DNA of 64,000 nucleotides from Acephala macrosclerotiorum (lineage: Eukaryota > Ascomycota > Leotiomycetes > Helotiales > Mollisiaceae): contig MU119223.1 of NCBI GenBank assembly GCA_014904845.1, positions 371,720 through 435,719 of the forward strand, read 5' to 3'. Both the position numbers and the translations under genes were made by a program. Numbering within the stretch: the stretch's first letter is position 1; the number at the start of each line of letters is the position of its first letter. Positions 21,851 to 33,619 of this stretch are shown here, piece after piece. A model generated the notes under the pieces. It was not told the DNA's origin, made no database searches, and saw only the letters and a program-made list of their open reading frames with translations.

Positions 21851-22789
21851 ATGGAGTCTCTCGAGGAGATACAGAGTCGGCATCGCAAAGAGCAGAAAGA
21901 CCTGCAGTCTCGAGTAACACAGAAGAAGAAGAACGCTTCGAAAAAGACGCGCAAAGGCGTGATCACCGAGTGCGAAGAACTCGAGCGCCAGCTAAAAGAA
22001 CGACAAACACAGGAGCTTTCAGCTTTGAACGGCGAACCCACCGCAGACGATTTGGAACCTCCCGAAGACGACGAACCTACCAATGACGATGCTGCGGGCG
22101 CAGAACGAGAAGATTCCAGCGTCAATGGAGTCGTAGATTCTCTAGCCGCAAGTAGCATCTCCGAACCTACCGAGTTAGAAAACGGCGACGATAAGGTAGG
22201 CGGAGGAAAGAAGCGCAACAGAGCGAAAGAGCGTCTCGCCCGCCGCGCGGCAGAAACCGCCGCCGCAGTCGAGGAAGCGAAAGCCGAAGCCCAGAACCAA
22301 CCTGATATCAAAGCAATCGAGCGGGAAAAGATATCCTCACAATTCGAATCTCATGGTCTAGTCGAGCAACTGATCCGTCCCGATGGGCACTGTCTATTCA
22401 ATGCTGTTGCGGATCAGTTACAGATGGCGGGTATACCGTTGGCAGATGATGGGGGTGAAGATGAGCGGTATAAGACTGTGAGGGTGAGGGCGGCGAGGTA
22501 TATGGAGGAACATGTAGATGAGTTTGACGGATTCCTAGAAGAGCCGCTGCATGTTCATGTGCGGAATATCAGGGACACGGCGGAATGGGGTGGGCATTTA
22601 GAGCTGCTGGCGCTGAGTAGAGTGTATGGGGTGGATATATGCGTTCTGCAAGATGGGCCGATGCAGACTATTGAGCCTGGGGAGGGGCATGAGAAGAAGG
22701 GGAAGGAGAAAGAGAAAATATGGTTGGCTTATTATAGGCATGGGTTTGGACTGGGGGAGCATTATAACTCATTGAGGAAGGCGCCTTGA
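21851..22789 (+). CDS. OTU-domain deubiquitinase (Otu2/OTUD6-like)
   Basis: Single exon, 312 residues from the ATG at 21851. The frame is open from 21743, but the family normally begins with a charged helix such as MESLEEIQSRHRKEQKDLQ, so this start is preferred. The N-terminal half is highly charged and helical with a disordered acidic segment (residues 60-120). The C-terminal half is the OTU cysteine protease. The catalytic loop RPDGHCLFNAVADQ gives Asp178 and Cys181; the catalytic His is His304 in GEHYNSL. Family members remove ubiquitin from substrates; yeast Otu2 and human OTUD6 act at ribosomes. All catalytic residues are present. It is convergent with the methyltransferase gene, only 66 bp apart. 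The first half of the coding strand is C/A-rich and the second half G-rich (see findings). Confidence 0.9.
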   Translation: MESLEEIQSRHRKEQKDLQSRVTQKKKNASKKTRKGVITECEELERQLKERQTQELSALNGEPTADDLEPPEDDEPTNDDAAGAEREDSSVNGVVDSLAASSISEPTELENGDDKVGGGKKRNRAKERLARRAAETAAAVEEAKAEAQNQPDIKAIEREKISSQFESHGLVEQLIRPDGHCLFNAVADQLQMAGIPLADDGGEDERYKTVRVRAARYMEEHVDEFDGFLEEPLHVHVRNIRDTAEWGGHLELLALSRVYGVDICVLQDGPMQTIEPGEGHEKKGKEKEKIWLAYYRHGFGLGEHYNSLRKAP

Positions 22790-22855
22790 GGATGTCCTAC
22801 CGACTTTCAGAACTAGAAATCACTACAGGATCTGGGTCTGTGGGACTTAAGGTCT

Positions 22856-23801
22856 CTACGCCTTCGGATGCGCCCACACCGAAATCCAATCGGTCACCTT
22901 ACCGTCCGAGCTATACCCAATCTCATGCGTCCTCTCGGGCTGGAAATGCGCAATTCTCACCAACCCACTGCTACTCGGCTCACCAAGCTTCTCCTCCAAC
23001 AACTCACCGTCCTCACCATACTCCAACTCCTGTCCCGGTCGAGGCAGATGCGCCATATAAATCTTGGGAGGCAATGCCCATGGAGGACCACCTGTAGAGG
23101 CAGGTTTATACGTCGGGAACTCAAGACAAATTAGTCGACCTTCAGGAGCAAGAAGCTCGTTGAAGCGGCGGGACCAGGCTGGTCTCATTACTGGTGGCAG
23201 GGCGGATAAGAACTAGAATAGGATCATCAACACATCTTCTCCTCTTCTATTGTCCCAGAACTCGTTCGACACAGAGCTTGACATAGATGCATACCGTATA
23301 GTCATAAATCAAATCAAACTTCTCTATCTCTCCCTCCTTAAAAACATCCCTCAAAAACATATCCTCAAAAAAATCTCCCACAACCCACGTGACAGCTCCT
23401 CTCTCCACACCAGGTCTCGTAGCATATACTTCCTCATTTCCTTTCTCTTTCTCTACTTTTTTCGCTTCTTTCAATGCGTTTGAGGAGATCTCAAGTCCGT
23501 AGGCATCGTAGCCGTTTGCTGCTAAGAGCAAGACATCATATCCTTTGCCACAGCCTGGGATGAGGGCTTTTAACTTCTTCGATCCGGATGGCGATGGCAG
23601 GAGGCTGGTATATGTGGGATTTTTAGAAGGAGGCGACGAAGAGAGAAGGTCAACGAGAGCAGGGGATGGGAAGCCTTTGTCCCAAGGGAGGAAGTTGGTT
23701 TGGTAGAGTTCGTCCCATTTTGTGCCGTGCTCGGTGGAGCCGGTTGCGGCGGAGAAGTGAGAGACGAGGCGGGCGCGGACATCAGGGGTTGGGGTTGACA
23801 T
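22856..23801 (-). CDS. TPMT-family S-adenosylmethionine thiol methyltransferase
   Basis: Exons 23801-23295 and 23212-22856 (intron 82 nt, donor GTATGC, acceptor TTCTAG) give 287 residues. Proteins of this class methylate small thiols, sulfide or halides using S-adenosylmethionine in the cytosol. The N-terminus TKWDELYQTNFLPWDKGFPS matches the substrate and cofactor-binding WD...PWD opening of the family. Motif I reads LIPGCGKGYDVLLLA, followed by the acidic end of strand 2 in YGLEIS. The motif around VVGDFFED and FDLIYDYTFLSALPP recurs across the family. The exon joint falls exactly within YDYT|FLSALPP, supporting the splice. The C-terminal strand TDWISVWAHPKA is complete. Which thiol or halide is used cannot be read from the sequence. 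Confidence 0.88.
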
Positions 23802-24306
23802 CGCTTGCCTCCAGGTTGTTTGGAGAAATATGTATGTTGATGAGAGAAGATGAGAGTGAGGTTTGGAAGAGTCACTCGATTAGGAAGGTGGGGTAGCGGG
23901 GTAGGTTTGCTTTTTCTGATGACGAGTTGAGAATTAAATTTGTAGAAAGGAGAGAATGACTGTGATATTCAAGTCTTTGGCGAAGGAGATGCTTCTGGAA
24001 GTGCCTTATTTGGTTGGACTATGCCATGGACTTTATAGATCTCCATTTGCAAGCACTGAATTCTGGTGTTGTAATCTTATTATTAGTTGGCGATGAAACC
24101 CCTCAGCACTTGTTGCGAAGCACTTCAAGGGAAAGGGAGTTGTAGTAGTCGCGCATTTTATGTTGCGTTTCTCTGCAGGTACAGAAGATACCAAATGCTA
24201 CCTCGAGAAACAAAAACGGCAACCAGCATCAAGTATCCACAGACCACGATCAGCTTAGAGGAAAGTGCTATATGTACAGTAGACCCCAGACTAGAAGCCA
24301 ATCCCA
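23802..24306. other. Spacer, no gene seen
   Basis: About 500 bp holding the promoter side of the methyltransferase gene and the 3' flank of the F-box gene. No supported coding frame or repeat. Confidence 0.45.
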
Positions 24307-25185
24307 TCACGACCTGCCCTGATGGAATCCTTGATGTAATTCTAGAGCCGCCCATTGATCCTCATCCCAGTCAGAATCATCTGATTGAAATCCTGCAAGG
24401 TACCTATTTCGCTGTAAATAGCTCATCCTGCTAGTATCAACCGACGCGTCCCGACTCTTCCATCGCTCATCCCTCAATTCTTGGGCTCGCTTCTGGGTGA
24501 CGTACTTTCCCAGCTCTCTCCTGTTGAAGTGTAGCTTTCGGTCGAAGAGGCCTCTAATGCGAGCGCCCAGGCGTCGACCGTCTTGGTTGTTACCGAGAGG
24601 AGGATCGAAGCATGAGGGAGACCGCACCGTGGTAAGTTCGGTGAATCTTGTAGAACTTTTTGCAAGTCAAACCAAGAACAGTGGAGTTAACCGGGCAGAG
24701 GAGGTCGAACAGCTTGAGGTGGATCTCGGCGGGAAACTCGATGAAGGGACGGGTCTTGGAGGTGCCTGTGATTGTGTCAATTATGTTATCTGAGTTGATG
24801 GGATATACTTACCTGCGGTTGAGTTTGCAGAGACGTCGAAAGATCCATGCTTATCAAAGGGGTCGTTTTTGCCTAAAAGGCAATTAGCTTGTGTGTTTAA
24901 CTAGACATTATTTAGCCCACCTTTGTCAGTTTGAGTACTGCCGTCAGCAGAATCGTCATCGCTGGCAGAGACGCTCGAGTGGGCAGAGTCGTACTCATTA
25001 GCAGAAGCGTTAACCTCAGCAGAAGCGCTAACTTTAGCAAAACCGAACATCTCAGCGAAAGCTTCATCTTCAGCACCGGGCTCCTGGACTTTGGCAATGG
25101 CTCTTTCAAGAGACATGTCAAATTTGCTCCAGAGGCTGGCATCGACGAGTACTCCCTCGAACGGATGTTGTACGTTGGACGCCAT
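24307..25185 (-). CDS. F-box-like protein with acidic N-terminus
   Basis: Exons 25185-24921, 24872-24813 and 24765-24628, followed by 24581-24307 if a 46-nt intron (donor GTGCGG, acceptor ACCAAG) is accepted, give 245 residues. Without that intron the third exon ends at a stop and the following coding-like block lies in another frame, so a frameshift is the alternative. The N-terminal 110 residues are acidic and Ser/Ala-rich with short repeats (KVSASAEVNASANEYDSA). The F-box is the stretch FIEFPAEIHLKLFDLL, then CPVNSTVLGLTCKKFYKIH, a pattern common in fungal F-box proteins that bind Skp1 and bring substrates to SCF ubiquitin ligases. The C-terminus (KYVTQKRAQELRDERWKS, then SDDSDWDEDQW) is charged and not recognised. 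Confidence 0.6.
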
Positions 25186-26868
25186 CTTTCATAGAGCTCG
25201 AACTGGGCGATGATGGAAAGATGAGGTTGGAGATTGGTGGTTGTAATGGTTTAAGATATCGGATATCGAGAACGGCCGACCCGAAGCGAGGTTATACAAG
25301 TACATGAAATCGAGCTGCTGTACTATCAACAGCGAGATGGTGGATTCAGCCCATACTTAATGTCATCTTGAGCCTGTGAATGCTTGATTAGGGATGTGTA
25401 TTTGTGTGCTCTTCCAGATGTCGGTCCATTGCCAGGCAAAAGGAGAAAACCTTGACAGAATTGTCAGGTTAAAGAGATAGACTTCTTGTGCGCAAGGACT
25501 TGAGCTTTCTTGTTCAAAGCATGCCTGCAATCTAGACGATGGCTAATAACCCAGAGTTATTAGAACAATGAGAACCTCACACTACTACTAGCATAAATTC
25601 ATGAGTTGTAGTCCACGTAGACAAAGAAACTTTTTAGAAGGCATGATCGCTCGTTATGTGTGTTTAAACTACAGTAACATAAACCTAACGTGATAATAGT
25701 ACTACATTCAAGTTCCCAATGGGGTGTAATGTGTATAGTTTGTCCCATTGTCCAATTCATACTTTGAAGTTGTCAAAGAGGATCAAGCATCCAACAAAAG
25801 TAGGCAAAAGAACAAAAATACCTTGATGGCCTCCGATAGGTTCCACATTTGAAGTGACCTAAATGTCAACCTACTTCTTTCACAAAGTCAAACAATAAAC
25901 AATCTTCTCCCTGGTTTAGTTCTTGGAGCAAATGTCCTTCACGACTTGGACCGACATACGATTGTAATATCACTTTGCTGCCATTCCCAGATTGTGGCCA
26001 TTGAGTGTGTACCTCTGCAAATGAATGTATTCACCTTGTTTTGCCCTGACGTGCTTGTTGCTGGTTGGTGTTAAAAGGGTCGTTGTTGTGGGCTCCCTGC
26101 TCAGACTGTTGATGAATTTCCATTCTTATCCATTCTTATTATCGGCGTTCCTTCAATATAATGTGCTTTCGTTCTGCCTTCCAGGACTCACTATGCTTCT
26201 CATAGGTTGTGTTCTTCGTGGAGTCTATTGTGCTTGAGGATTTGCCGAAGTCTTGTTCCAATCTTGCCATCGAGGATTGCTTCCGAAACGGCGTTGCAGA
26301 CCATTATCCTCCCCCTCTGGTCATTTTGTGTTTTATGTTCGTAGATTGTAGTAGATGGGACTGAGAATCGGTACGTGCTTGCTCGACAAGTCTGCGAAGA
26401 ACCAAAGATTAGTATAACGGGCAAAAGACAGCGTCTTGTTCCTTTCGGGAGTATCGGCAAGTCCAATCGCGGAATCACAACCAACACGGTCAAAAGCGGC
26501 AAGGAGGCGTCTGAGAAGGCAAAACAATAGCAGTGTGTTGAGTAATGTGACCTCTTTGAGCGAATTCACAGAATGATTATAGTCTTCAGCAACATTCTTC
26601 ACAGAGAAGTAGGGGTTGGAAAGAACGCGGATGGCCGTTTTGGGGTTAGCGGTGGACCGAGCGTTCAATGATGCCTTAAGGTTTCTTCTGCTCGGTCTTT
26701 CACTCCTCTCCCTGCGCGGCAAAGAGATGACAGCGATTCATTCTCTAGCTTGAATGGCTACCAGTATTGAAAATATCATCATATCGATACTCCCTTGAGA
26801 TTCCAATTTACCCTCAAGCAAATGCACCATGCTTCCGAGCCAACATGCACTATACACTCTTCCATCAC
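25186..26868. other. Long spacer, possible transposon trace only
   Basis: About 1.7 kb. One minus-strand frame at 26722-26333 contains YFSVKNVAEDYNHSVNSLK, faintly like the helix-turn-helix of Pogo-type transposases, but no DDE domain follows. Otherwise AT-leaning and without a supported gene. Confidence 0.4.
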
Positions 26869-29047
26869 TTACACGTACTCGGCAGTGACCGTATCGTAAC
26901 GCTTGTCTAGTAAGCAGAGTACATACTGTGTCGATGCAGAGCGATATGTCGCCTCTACATAACCCGCCATACAATAATACTCCAATCCGTCAGCTCGTGT
27001 TCCTCTGGTACGCGTAAGATCTTCGGTGGACATTGACTGAAGATTGGCTTCCAAGGTTACAAGAACCCGAACATTGCTGTTTGGATGCACAGGCGCTGTC
27101 GGGCTGACTTCATCGCAGAACACATCTATGTTGCAAGTGGTAGGTCTGCCCTCACTAACCGGGAAGTCCTGGATGAAGTCGATTTTCTTGGGATTTCCCT
27201 CCTGAACTGGTTCTCCTCTCTTGATGAACCAACTCACAGTCGGAACATGAAATTGTCTGTACTTAGCCCACCAGTATCTAGTCCTCTCGTGTTAGCCTTG
27301 TTGTCTCTGCTTTCTGTTATCTTTTTTGGATCTTACTTCTTGCCTTCTTCGTGCTTCTCCGGATCGTATTCTGGATGCAATTCTATGCCATAGTGCTTTC
27401 TTGCCGACCTCGACATCACTCCAACTGCAGCCAATTCTGCCTGCGCACGACCGAGGCCCATCATGACAGCACCACGGACTACCGCTGTCCAAGCATTTCT
27501 GCAACATTAGTTCGTCAATTACTGCTGTCTCAAAATGGACTCGAATTTATGTCTTCTTTGCAGATGCATCTGGACATTTTGGCGTCGCAGTATCTCAATT
27601 GGGGAACTCACGGTGGCTGCATGACCTCAATGGAATGATCCAAAGCGGCTCTCAAGCGCTCTTTTAGGTAACTGCTCTCCCCGAAGCCCCCTACTAGTAA
27701 CACTGCCCGTATTTCTCTATCCGAAGTATCAATTTGTCCTTGTACAAGAGTGATGACTTCCGATACTACAGGCTCAAAAATTCCCCGCATCTCTGCAGGA
27801 GTGATCAAGAGTCGTCCACGTCGGATGCCAAGCCTTTCGTTATTGGCCAGGCCTGGCACAAGGACAGTGTATCCGTCACGATTAGATGTCGACGGAGAAT
27901 ATTGCTTCTTAATCTATCCCAAGAGTGAGAAAAATCTACGCCCAGAGAGTTCATACTTACCACCAAGTCGAATCGCTCCATTGCCTCCGCGAGAAGCTCG
28001 GCATCCCAGCCTTCTTCCTGTCCAACCTTCGTTGTCAAGAATTCCGCAAATCTGCGATTCAAGAAAGTCGAACCACACAAGCCACCGGCTCCAGGTGATG
28101 CTTCTACGATTTCTAGTTTCGGCTGGAGTTGGGTGATGGTATAGGAAATAAGATCTACAGTCCCACCTCCAGCGTCGCAGAGGACGAAGCTATCGCCAAT
28201 TTGCAAACCGTGTGGATCAAGTCCGTGCAAAGCGTAGGTCGCTGCTGCTTCCTAGGACATTATGAGAGACTCGGACAAGGATATCAGCACGCGTCAGAAC
28301 TCACCGGCTCGGACACTAGCAACATGTTCCCTACCCCATTCAGGCCTGCCCGGCCTGCTGCCTCCAAGGTCTTCTCTTTGGCCACCTCCGACCAGATGGC
28401 AGGTACTGTTAAGCAATACTCGATGGGAATCGTGCGAAGGATAGATGCTCCAAGCTTCTGCTCCAAGGTATACATCAGATGGTCGTGTAACGCAGAAAGG
28501 TAGTCGGTCGTCAGTGACTGAGGTGAGTTCTGTTGTCCAGGACTGATTGGCCTTCCTCCAGCCAGCCCTCTTGATAACTTCGAGTCAGACATTCTCACCA
28601 AAACCTCGCACAGTAAGAGCTTACAGTTTGAACCATTTATGCCGCTCGACAATAGCTGGGATTTGGAATTCCCATTCCATACCTTGGGGAGTGTACCGAA
28701 TCTCAGTTGGCACTTTATCCATCGTCTTACCTTCATAATTTTCTAGATTTGAAGGCCACATGTTGACGATCGTTTGCTGGTCGGGCTACAAGAACTCAGT
28801 ATCTATAACTCATCCACAAGCGGTGTTTCTCTACACGTCTGGTTTCCGCCCAAGCAATTCCGGAATATCTAGCTGACGGTTAGGACTCCGTAATGACAAT
28901 TCCGTTCGGAGTTAGTTACGTAGTTCCTACTCTAAGTTAGCACTCCGTTTTGACAATTTCGTGCCGGGTGCTACCGAAATCTATCCCAACAATCAGCTTT
29001 CGCTGCTGCGCACTCGACAATGTAAGGCTAGCAAGTGCCTCGTCCAT
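26869..29047 (-). CDS. Hsp70-like ATPase, divergent fungal member
   Basis: Eight exons (29047-28975, 28872-28835, 28785-28625, 28542-28305, 28251-27961, 27913-27612, 27498-27337, 27277-26869) join in frame to about 557 residues. The actin/Hsp70 ATPase fold is visible: YSGIAWAETRR near the start, PAIWSEVAKEKTLEAAGRAG, the phosphate-2 loop LCDAGGGTVDLISY, and the adenosine motif VLLVGGFGESSYLKERL. These fungal-specific Hsp70 relatives are shorter than DnaK and lack the usual peptide-binding domain; their clients are unknown. The last 130 residues form the family's own C-terminal domain, with SWFIKRGEPV. Odd point: the phosphate-1 motif, normally GIDFGTT, reads GIDFARYSG with the only splice that keeps the frame, because the first intron carries a duplication (see findings). 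The gene may therefore be mis-spliced or impaired. Confidence 0.78.
28879..28961. repeat. Direct repeat in first intron of the Hsp70-like gene
   Basis: Two 26-bp near-copies, 28879-28904 and 28936-28961 (core ACTCCG...TGACAATT), 57 bp apart in the same orientation. On the coding strand each copy contains a CTAAC branch-site-like motif, so the intron has two possible 3' ends. Confidence 0.75.
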
Positions 29048-29650
29048 CTTTTAACGTCGGCCAGATTATTTTCGACAAGATTAGAACACAATCAATTCAA
29101 GATGTCGTAGAATCGACTCGGACAATTCAAATGCGAGCAGTATTCAAAGGTAAAAATCGCCCGTTGGGCTGGAATATCGGCATAGATTGACAAGGCTGGG
29201 AGGGCGTTCGTGAAAAGTAGGCTATGTGAGATGTCTCGAGGTTCCGAGCCTCACTACACATCTATCCCGCTATCTTTCAAGAGAGAGTGAGGCAGAATCG
29301 TGTGGTTCCAGGATTTTGTTTTCCTTTTGGCCTTGTCATTGCCCGACTCAAGTGTGCTGCAAAACTCTCACTGGCCGGTCCGGCCCCAAACCCTTTGGCT
29401 CGACGCTGCAGCCTCCTCGAATGGAACTTCAATATTACCCGCCGTCCCAGGCAACAGCAGCCCGAGATAACGCCACGATACGTGTTAAAAGCCTTGGGCT
29501 TCGAGTTGTCAAAGCTTCGTCTTGCATTCTAGCATGTGCTTAATTCCGGCGAGGCTGTCTCGCAACGGAGGTCGCAATGTATTTTTGGTGCAGCTTCCAT
29601 CTTCCCCATCTCATTTTGAACTTCGATGATCGATCGGCATTCTTACAAAT
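29048..29650. promoter_or_regulatory. Divergent spacer between Hsp70-like and coiled-coil genes
   Basis: About 600 bp between two divergent starts. Frames at 29226-29543 overlap one another and lack domains. No TATA box stands out. Confidence 0.4.
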
Positions 29651-31493
29651 ATGACAAAACCGCATTCAGCTGACCCAGATTGCGATCTTGAAATTGACAG
29701 TAGATCTAAGACGACGGTTACCACAATGCGCAAGCAGAGGCTTCAAAGGAGAAGTCCCGAAACTCCTCGCCGCTCACGACATCACGGAACTATCAAAAGC
29801 GATTCAAAGATAGTGGAAAAGGCTTCCGCGCACCAATCCGAGGATAACGAGGTTTTGGATGCAGTGACGGAACCTTTTGAGAGTCGATTAAGCATAGTTT
29901 CAACGTCAACACCAGCATTCCAAAAGTCTCGCACTTCGAGCGAATTGATGGCGGGTACTGTAAAGGAAGGCGATGCTTCCACGGAAGATGACCATCCAGA
30001 CTCTGAAGGGTCCGAGGAAGAGGTCGGAGATGATATTTCGGAAGCCCCAGTGGGTAAGGTAGCTTTTGGGGAGGAGATAAGTGGCGAAGCTAATATACAC
30101 ACAGAAATGTCTGTCTACCCAGGAGAATGGCTTCATCTATGATGTATGACTAACTTCTGGCAGTGAAGTTGTATCAACGGCCTCAATTCATGGCGGCTCT
30201 CAATCTTCGATCGTCCTCGGACATACTGGCTCTGATATACCGAGATCTGAGTCAAAGCCAGGTCCTACCGAAACCTCGTCGGATCACCCATCCCATCCTA
30301 CTGGGCAAACAAAGTTTCAGCAAGCTGAGGGTGTTGAGATTCTTCTAGCTCAGCTTACAGAAACGACTGCTAGACTTGAAGTGTCCGATACTCAATGTCG
30401 AGAGCTCACCAGTCAAGTCAAGCAACTTCAGAAAGATCTGCAAGACGCACATGATTTCATTTTCGCCTTGCAGCCGCGTCGACCTATCATTACTCCAGCA
30501 CAAGCTGCTGAAGACTACAAGTCACTTTGTCTGAATGTAGAGAACTGGGTACAGACCACGCTCTGCGATGTTCTAGACAAAAGAAGAATACCACTCTCGA
30601 AAGACATTAGCCCAGAGCAAGTAGAGATGTTTCTCGGCCTGATATCTCCAGCAGGGTGGAGCGCATTCCAGACTCCGGATTCGGATGAGTACAATATCAT
30701 TGCAGCCATAATGAGCTTTCTATGCCGTGAGATATTCGACAGGGGCTTTTGGTGTCCCATGGAGGATGGGTCTTTGAACATGTTGGACAGCATCGAGAAT
30801 AGCATGCGAAACCTCGAGCCTCGTCGAGGTAAAACCAATCCCTGACCCCATATCAAACATTTCTCGTTCCATGAGCTACTCTGAGCTTTACTGACATTGC
30901 TTTTGGCAGACTTTGCGACTGTTCGTGCCTGGCGAAGCGAGACGATGGCTGCCCTCGTCAATCGTCGCGGCTTCCTTACTCGAGCACAACAGCAGGTCGA
31001 TTCCTTGACGAGTGATCTGATGGCTCTCATCAGGATATTCATTCCTCGAATCGACGAAAATGAGCTCTTCGAGTCACTCAAAGGTATTGTTGAACCTGCC
31101 ACCACTTTAGCTCACAAGTTCCATGTATCCATCGACAAATTCGACGTAGAATGGACAAATTTGAGCCCAAAAAACGTCGGTGGCTGTGACGTTACACTTT
31201 ACGACTGTCAAAATCTACTCCCGCCTGGACGAATCCTCAAATTTCCTGCCGATCAGGGAAAGCACATTGTTTACATAACGGATGTTTGTCCCGGCCTGTC
31301 CCATCATGTTGTCAAAGCAGATGGATACGACGAGCCTCAGGTCCTGAAAAAGCCGAAGATTTTGGTGGCTGCGACTCGGTGGGAGGATGGAGCGTACACC
31401 AATCCATCGACCGAGGATGGTGAGCATGCCACGTTATTGGCATGGTTAGATGAGAATCGTCCGAAAGAGAAGCGATATATCTCATGGCTGTAG
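29651..31493 (+). CDS. Conserved fungal protein of unknown function with coiled coil
   Basis: Exons 29651-30108, 30164-30828 and 30910-31493 give about 568 residues. The second intron (GTAAAA to GGCAG) is convincing. The first joint uses a weak donor (GTCTGT) because the stronger one at 30055 (GTAAGG) leads to a stop; this joint is uncertain. Residues 1-205 are charged and Ser-rich and probably disordered. Residues about 209-255 form a coiled coil (LTETTARLEVSDTQCRELTS and on). A helical globular region follows (AAEDYKSLCLNVENWVQTTL, then FDRGFWCPMEDG, then DFATVRAWRSETMAALVNRR). The C-terminus has KKPKILVAATRWEDGA. The layout, a coiled coil followed by a block starting YKSLCxxVExWV, is common in uncharacterised proteins of this fungal group. 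I know of no function. Confidence 0.68.
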
Positions 31494-31850
31494 CTCTGTT
31501 GAGTGGACATCTTTTACTCAATTGGGTAGATCGAACGACAATATATTGATAGGGTCAAACATTGGACATGACGCAAGATAATTTTTCATACTATATCTGA
31601 TTGAGATTCCCTATGTAGTATCTTGGACATCAAACATATGGAGGCAAGTTATCTGTATGATGGGGGCATCTTGCATTATGCCAGTCATTCCCGTACATCA
31701 CTATCTTAGTGTGGTCCGCCAAACAGTCCCAGCACCATTGTGAACAACAACTTATGCCTTGCACATCGTCAGCCGCGAATCAGAAAGGAACAACTCGATA
31801 TACTGACGGCGGAAAAAACATGCGAAGGAACGAACTCGCGGCGTAGGTAC
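31494..31850. other. Convergent 3' spacer
   Basis: 357 bp between two convergent genes, expected to hold both polyadenylation regions. AT-rich near 31550-31620. Nothing else seen. Confidence 0.45.
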
Positions 31851-33619
31851 TTAACAGCCTCTACCATGCGTGCCCCATGTTCCCAAGCAACCCCAGCAAA
31901 ATTGATGGTAACATTTCGTGCCTGAACCTATCAGTCACTTGATCCAACCGGGCTTGACACACGTATCTACTCGAACGATAAAGATAGAAACGCAAATATT
32001 TGAGCAGAGAAAAGGATGAAACTCACACGTCATGTGCTGACACCCCTGATTCTTCTCAATCGGCCATGTGCACCCCGGACACTTCTTCGTCGTCCTCTCC
32101 ACCGTCGACATACTTGCCTCCTCCTCCATATGCCTCTTCCACACCGCCTGCTTTTGCTTTTGCCTCTCCTCTTCTTCCCTTCTCCGCTCCTCTACCTGCC
32201 GCTTTCTCTCCTCTTCTCGCTGTCTTCTCGCCACTTCCAACTTCCGCCTCTCAGCCTCCGCTGCCTGCTGTTCTCTTGCGCGCGCTAACTCCGTTTCATG
32301 TCTCTGTCGTTGCCTCTCCTCTTCAGCTAATCTTTCCTCCTCCTCCCTCTCAAGCATACTCTTAAACCCCATCGGATTCTTCTTCATCTCATCATACTCA
32401 TCACAAGTTAACCTCTCATGCCAAGCAACACCATGCTTAAAACAACTCCTAAATCCACACTTCTTACACCTCACAATCGGTTGCTTCATTCCTGTCGTAT
32501 GAAGTTGACCAAAATCGCAATTTTGGGCTTGACACCAGATAAAATCGGAATCGGAGCTCATGGCGCTGCGGAAAGAGAGGTCTTCGTATTTCGCGAATGT
32601 GGAGGGGGTGGCGAGTCGTTTGATATCTTCGTAGACAAGGGGGATGGAGCATTCGGGGCATTTGATTTGGTTCCAGATTTTGGAGGTGAGGTCGTTGGAA
32701 ATGCATTTTGAGAGGCAGGGGGTACAGACCGAGGGAGCATGGGTGCAGGCGTGGGTTATCCAGGGTGGAGGTTGGAGGGTGGATGTGAAGTCTTCGGTGC
32801 AAATGATGCAGCTGGTTGGGGCGTTTGAAAGGCTTGTTTTTGCTTCCCAAGAGGAGCTTGGGATCATGACACGATGGATATCCGTGGGTAGCTCTTGTGG
32901 GGAAGCTGTCCCTTCGGCCTTGGAAGATTCAGGTACAGAAGGCTCGGGAACTTGACTATTTGAATTGTTAGACATTGCTTTATAATGGTCGTGCTTATGC
33001 TCTGGACTTACTGAGCACCGGTGGTGCCAAAAGCGGTCCTCCAAGCCGCCTCTGCGTCTTTGAATCCAAAGAGATCAGGAGGTAATGCTGTCGGCTCGTT
33101 ATACTGGATATCATACATCTCATAACTCTCCTGTATGTCATGAGAAGGGATACTTTTGCTCTTACTCGCAAAGTCAGGCGATGTCGTGACGGCAATTTTC
33201 GAATCGTTTCCCCAGCCAGTCTCCGCCTTTCCAGCAGCAGCACGTTGAAGGTCCGGAGATGCATTGTACATCAACTCTTCATAGAATTTCAGAGCCGCCA
33301 TTTGCTCGGCCATTTGGTCGTAGTAACTTGACTGGATGGACTCTATTTTCTCACAGATCTCCGAATTGGGTGTCAATCCATACTGTGAACCAAAAAAAGG
33401 GATGTCTGTAGACCCATAGATAGCTTGTACAGGATCACTATCCTCAGATGAAGATGATGAGTGTCCTTTAGCTCGGAGATTTGTTCTTCGCTCTCCATCT
33501 TGATACATCTTCTCAGGTCTCTTCTGCGGGGATGGACACCTCGGCACATTCGTGTTATTCGGAAGCTCGAAACTCGAAACTCGCGGAGAAATGCGTAAAG
33601 AACTATTCAAAGTCACCAT
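31851..33619 (-). CDS. RBR-type (RING-IBR-Rcat) E3 ubiquitin ligase
   Basis: Exons 33619-33012, 32955-32027 and 31927-31851 join in frame to 537 residues. RBR ligases take ubiquitin from an E2 onto a cysteine in their second RING-like domain (Rcat) before passing it on. The N-terminal 200 residues are largely disordered. RING1 begins CIICTEDF and ends IKCPECSIPL. The IBR domain includes WCQAQNCDFG and VRCKKCGFRSCFKHGVAWH. A long Glu/Arg coiled coil (encoded at about 32380-32090) separates it from Rcat, CPGCTWPIEKNQGCQHMTC, where the Cys after NQG matches the catalytic position. The small last exon is essential: it supplies GTKCYHQFCWGC, completing the zinc ligands, so stopping at the second exon would truncate Rcat. 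All three domains are complete. Substrates are unknown. Confidence 0.88.

Noticed and set aside
18758..25185. Secondary-metabolite cluster around the MFS transporter and methyltransferase
   Set aside because: No polyketide synthase, peptide synthetase, terpene cyclase, P450 or cluster regulator nearby; the neighbours are housekeeping genes.
26333..26722. Possible Pogo-type transposase fragment on the minus strand
   Set aside because: Only one faint helix-turn-helix-like stretch; no DDE domain, no terminal inverted repeats.
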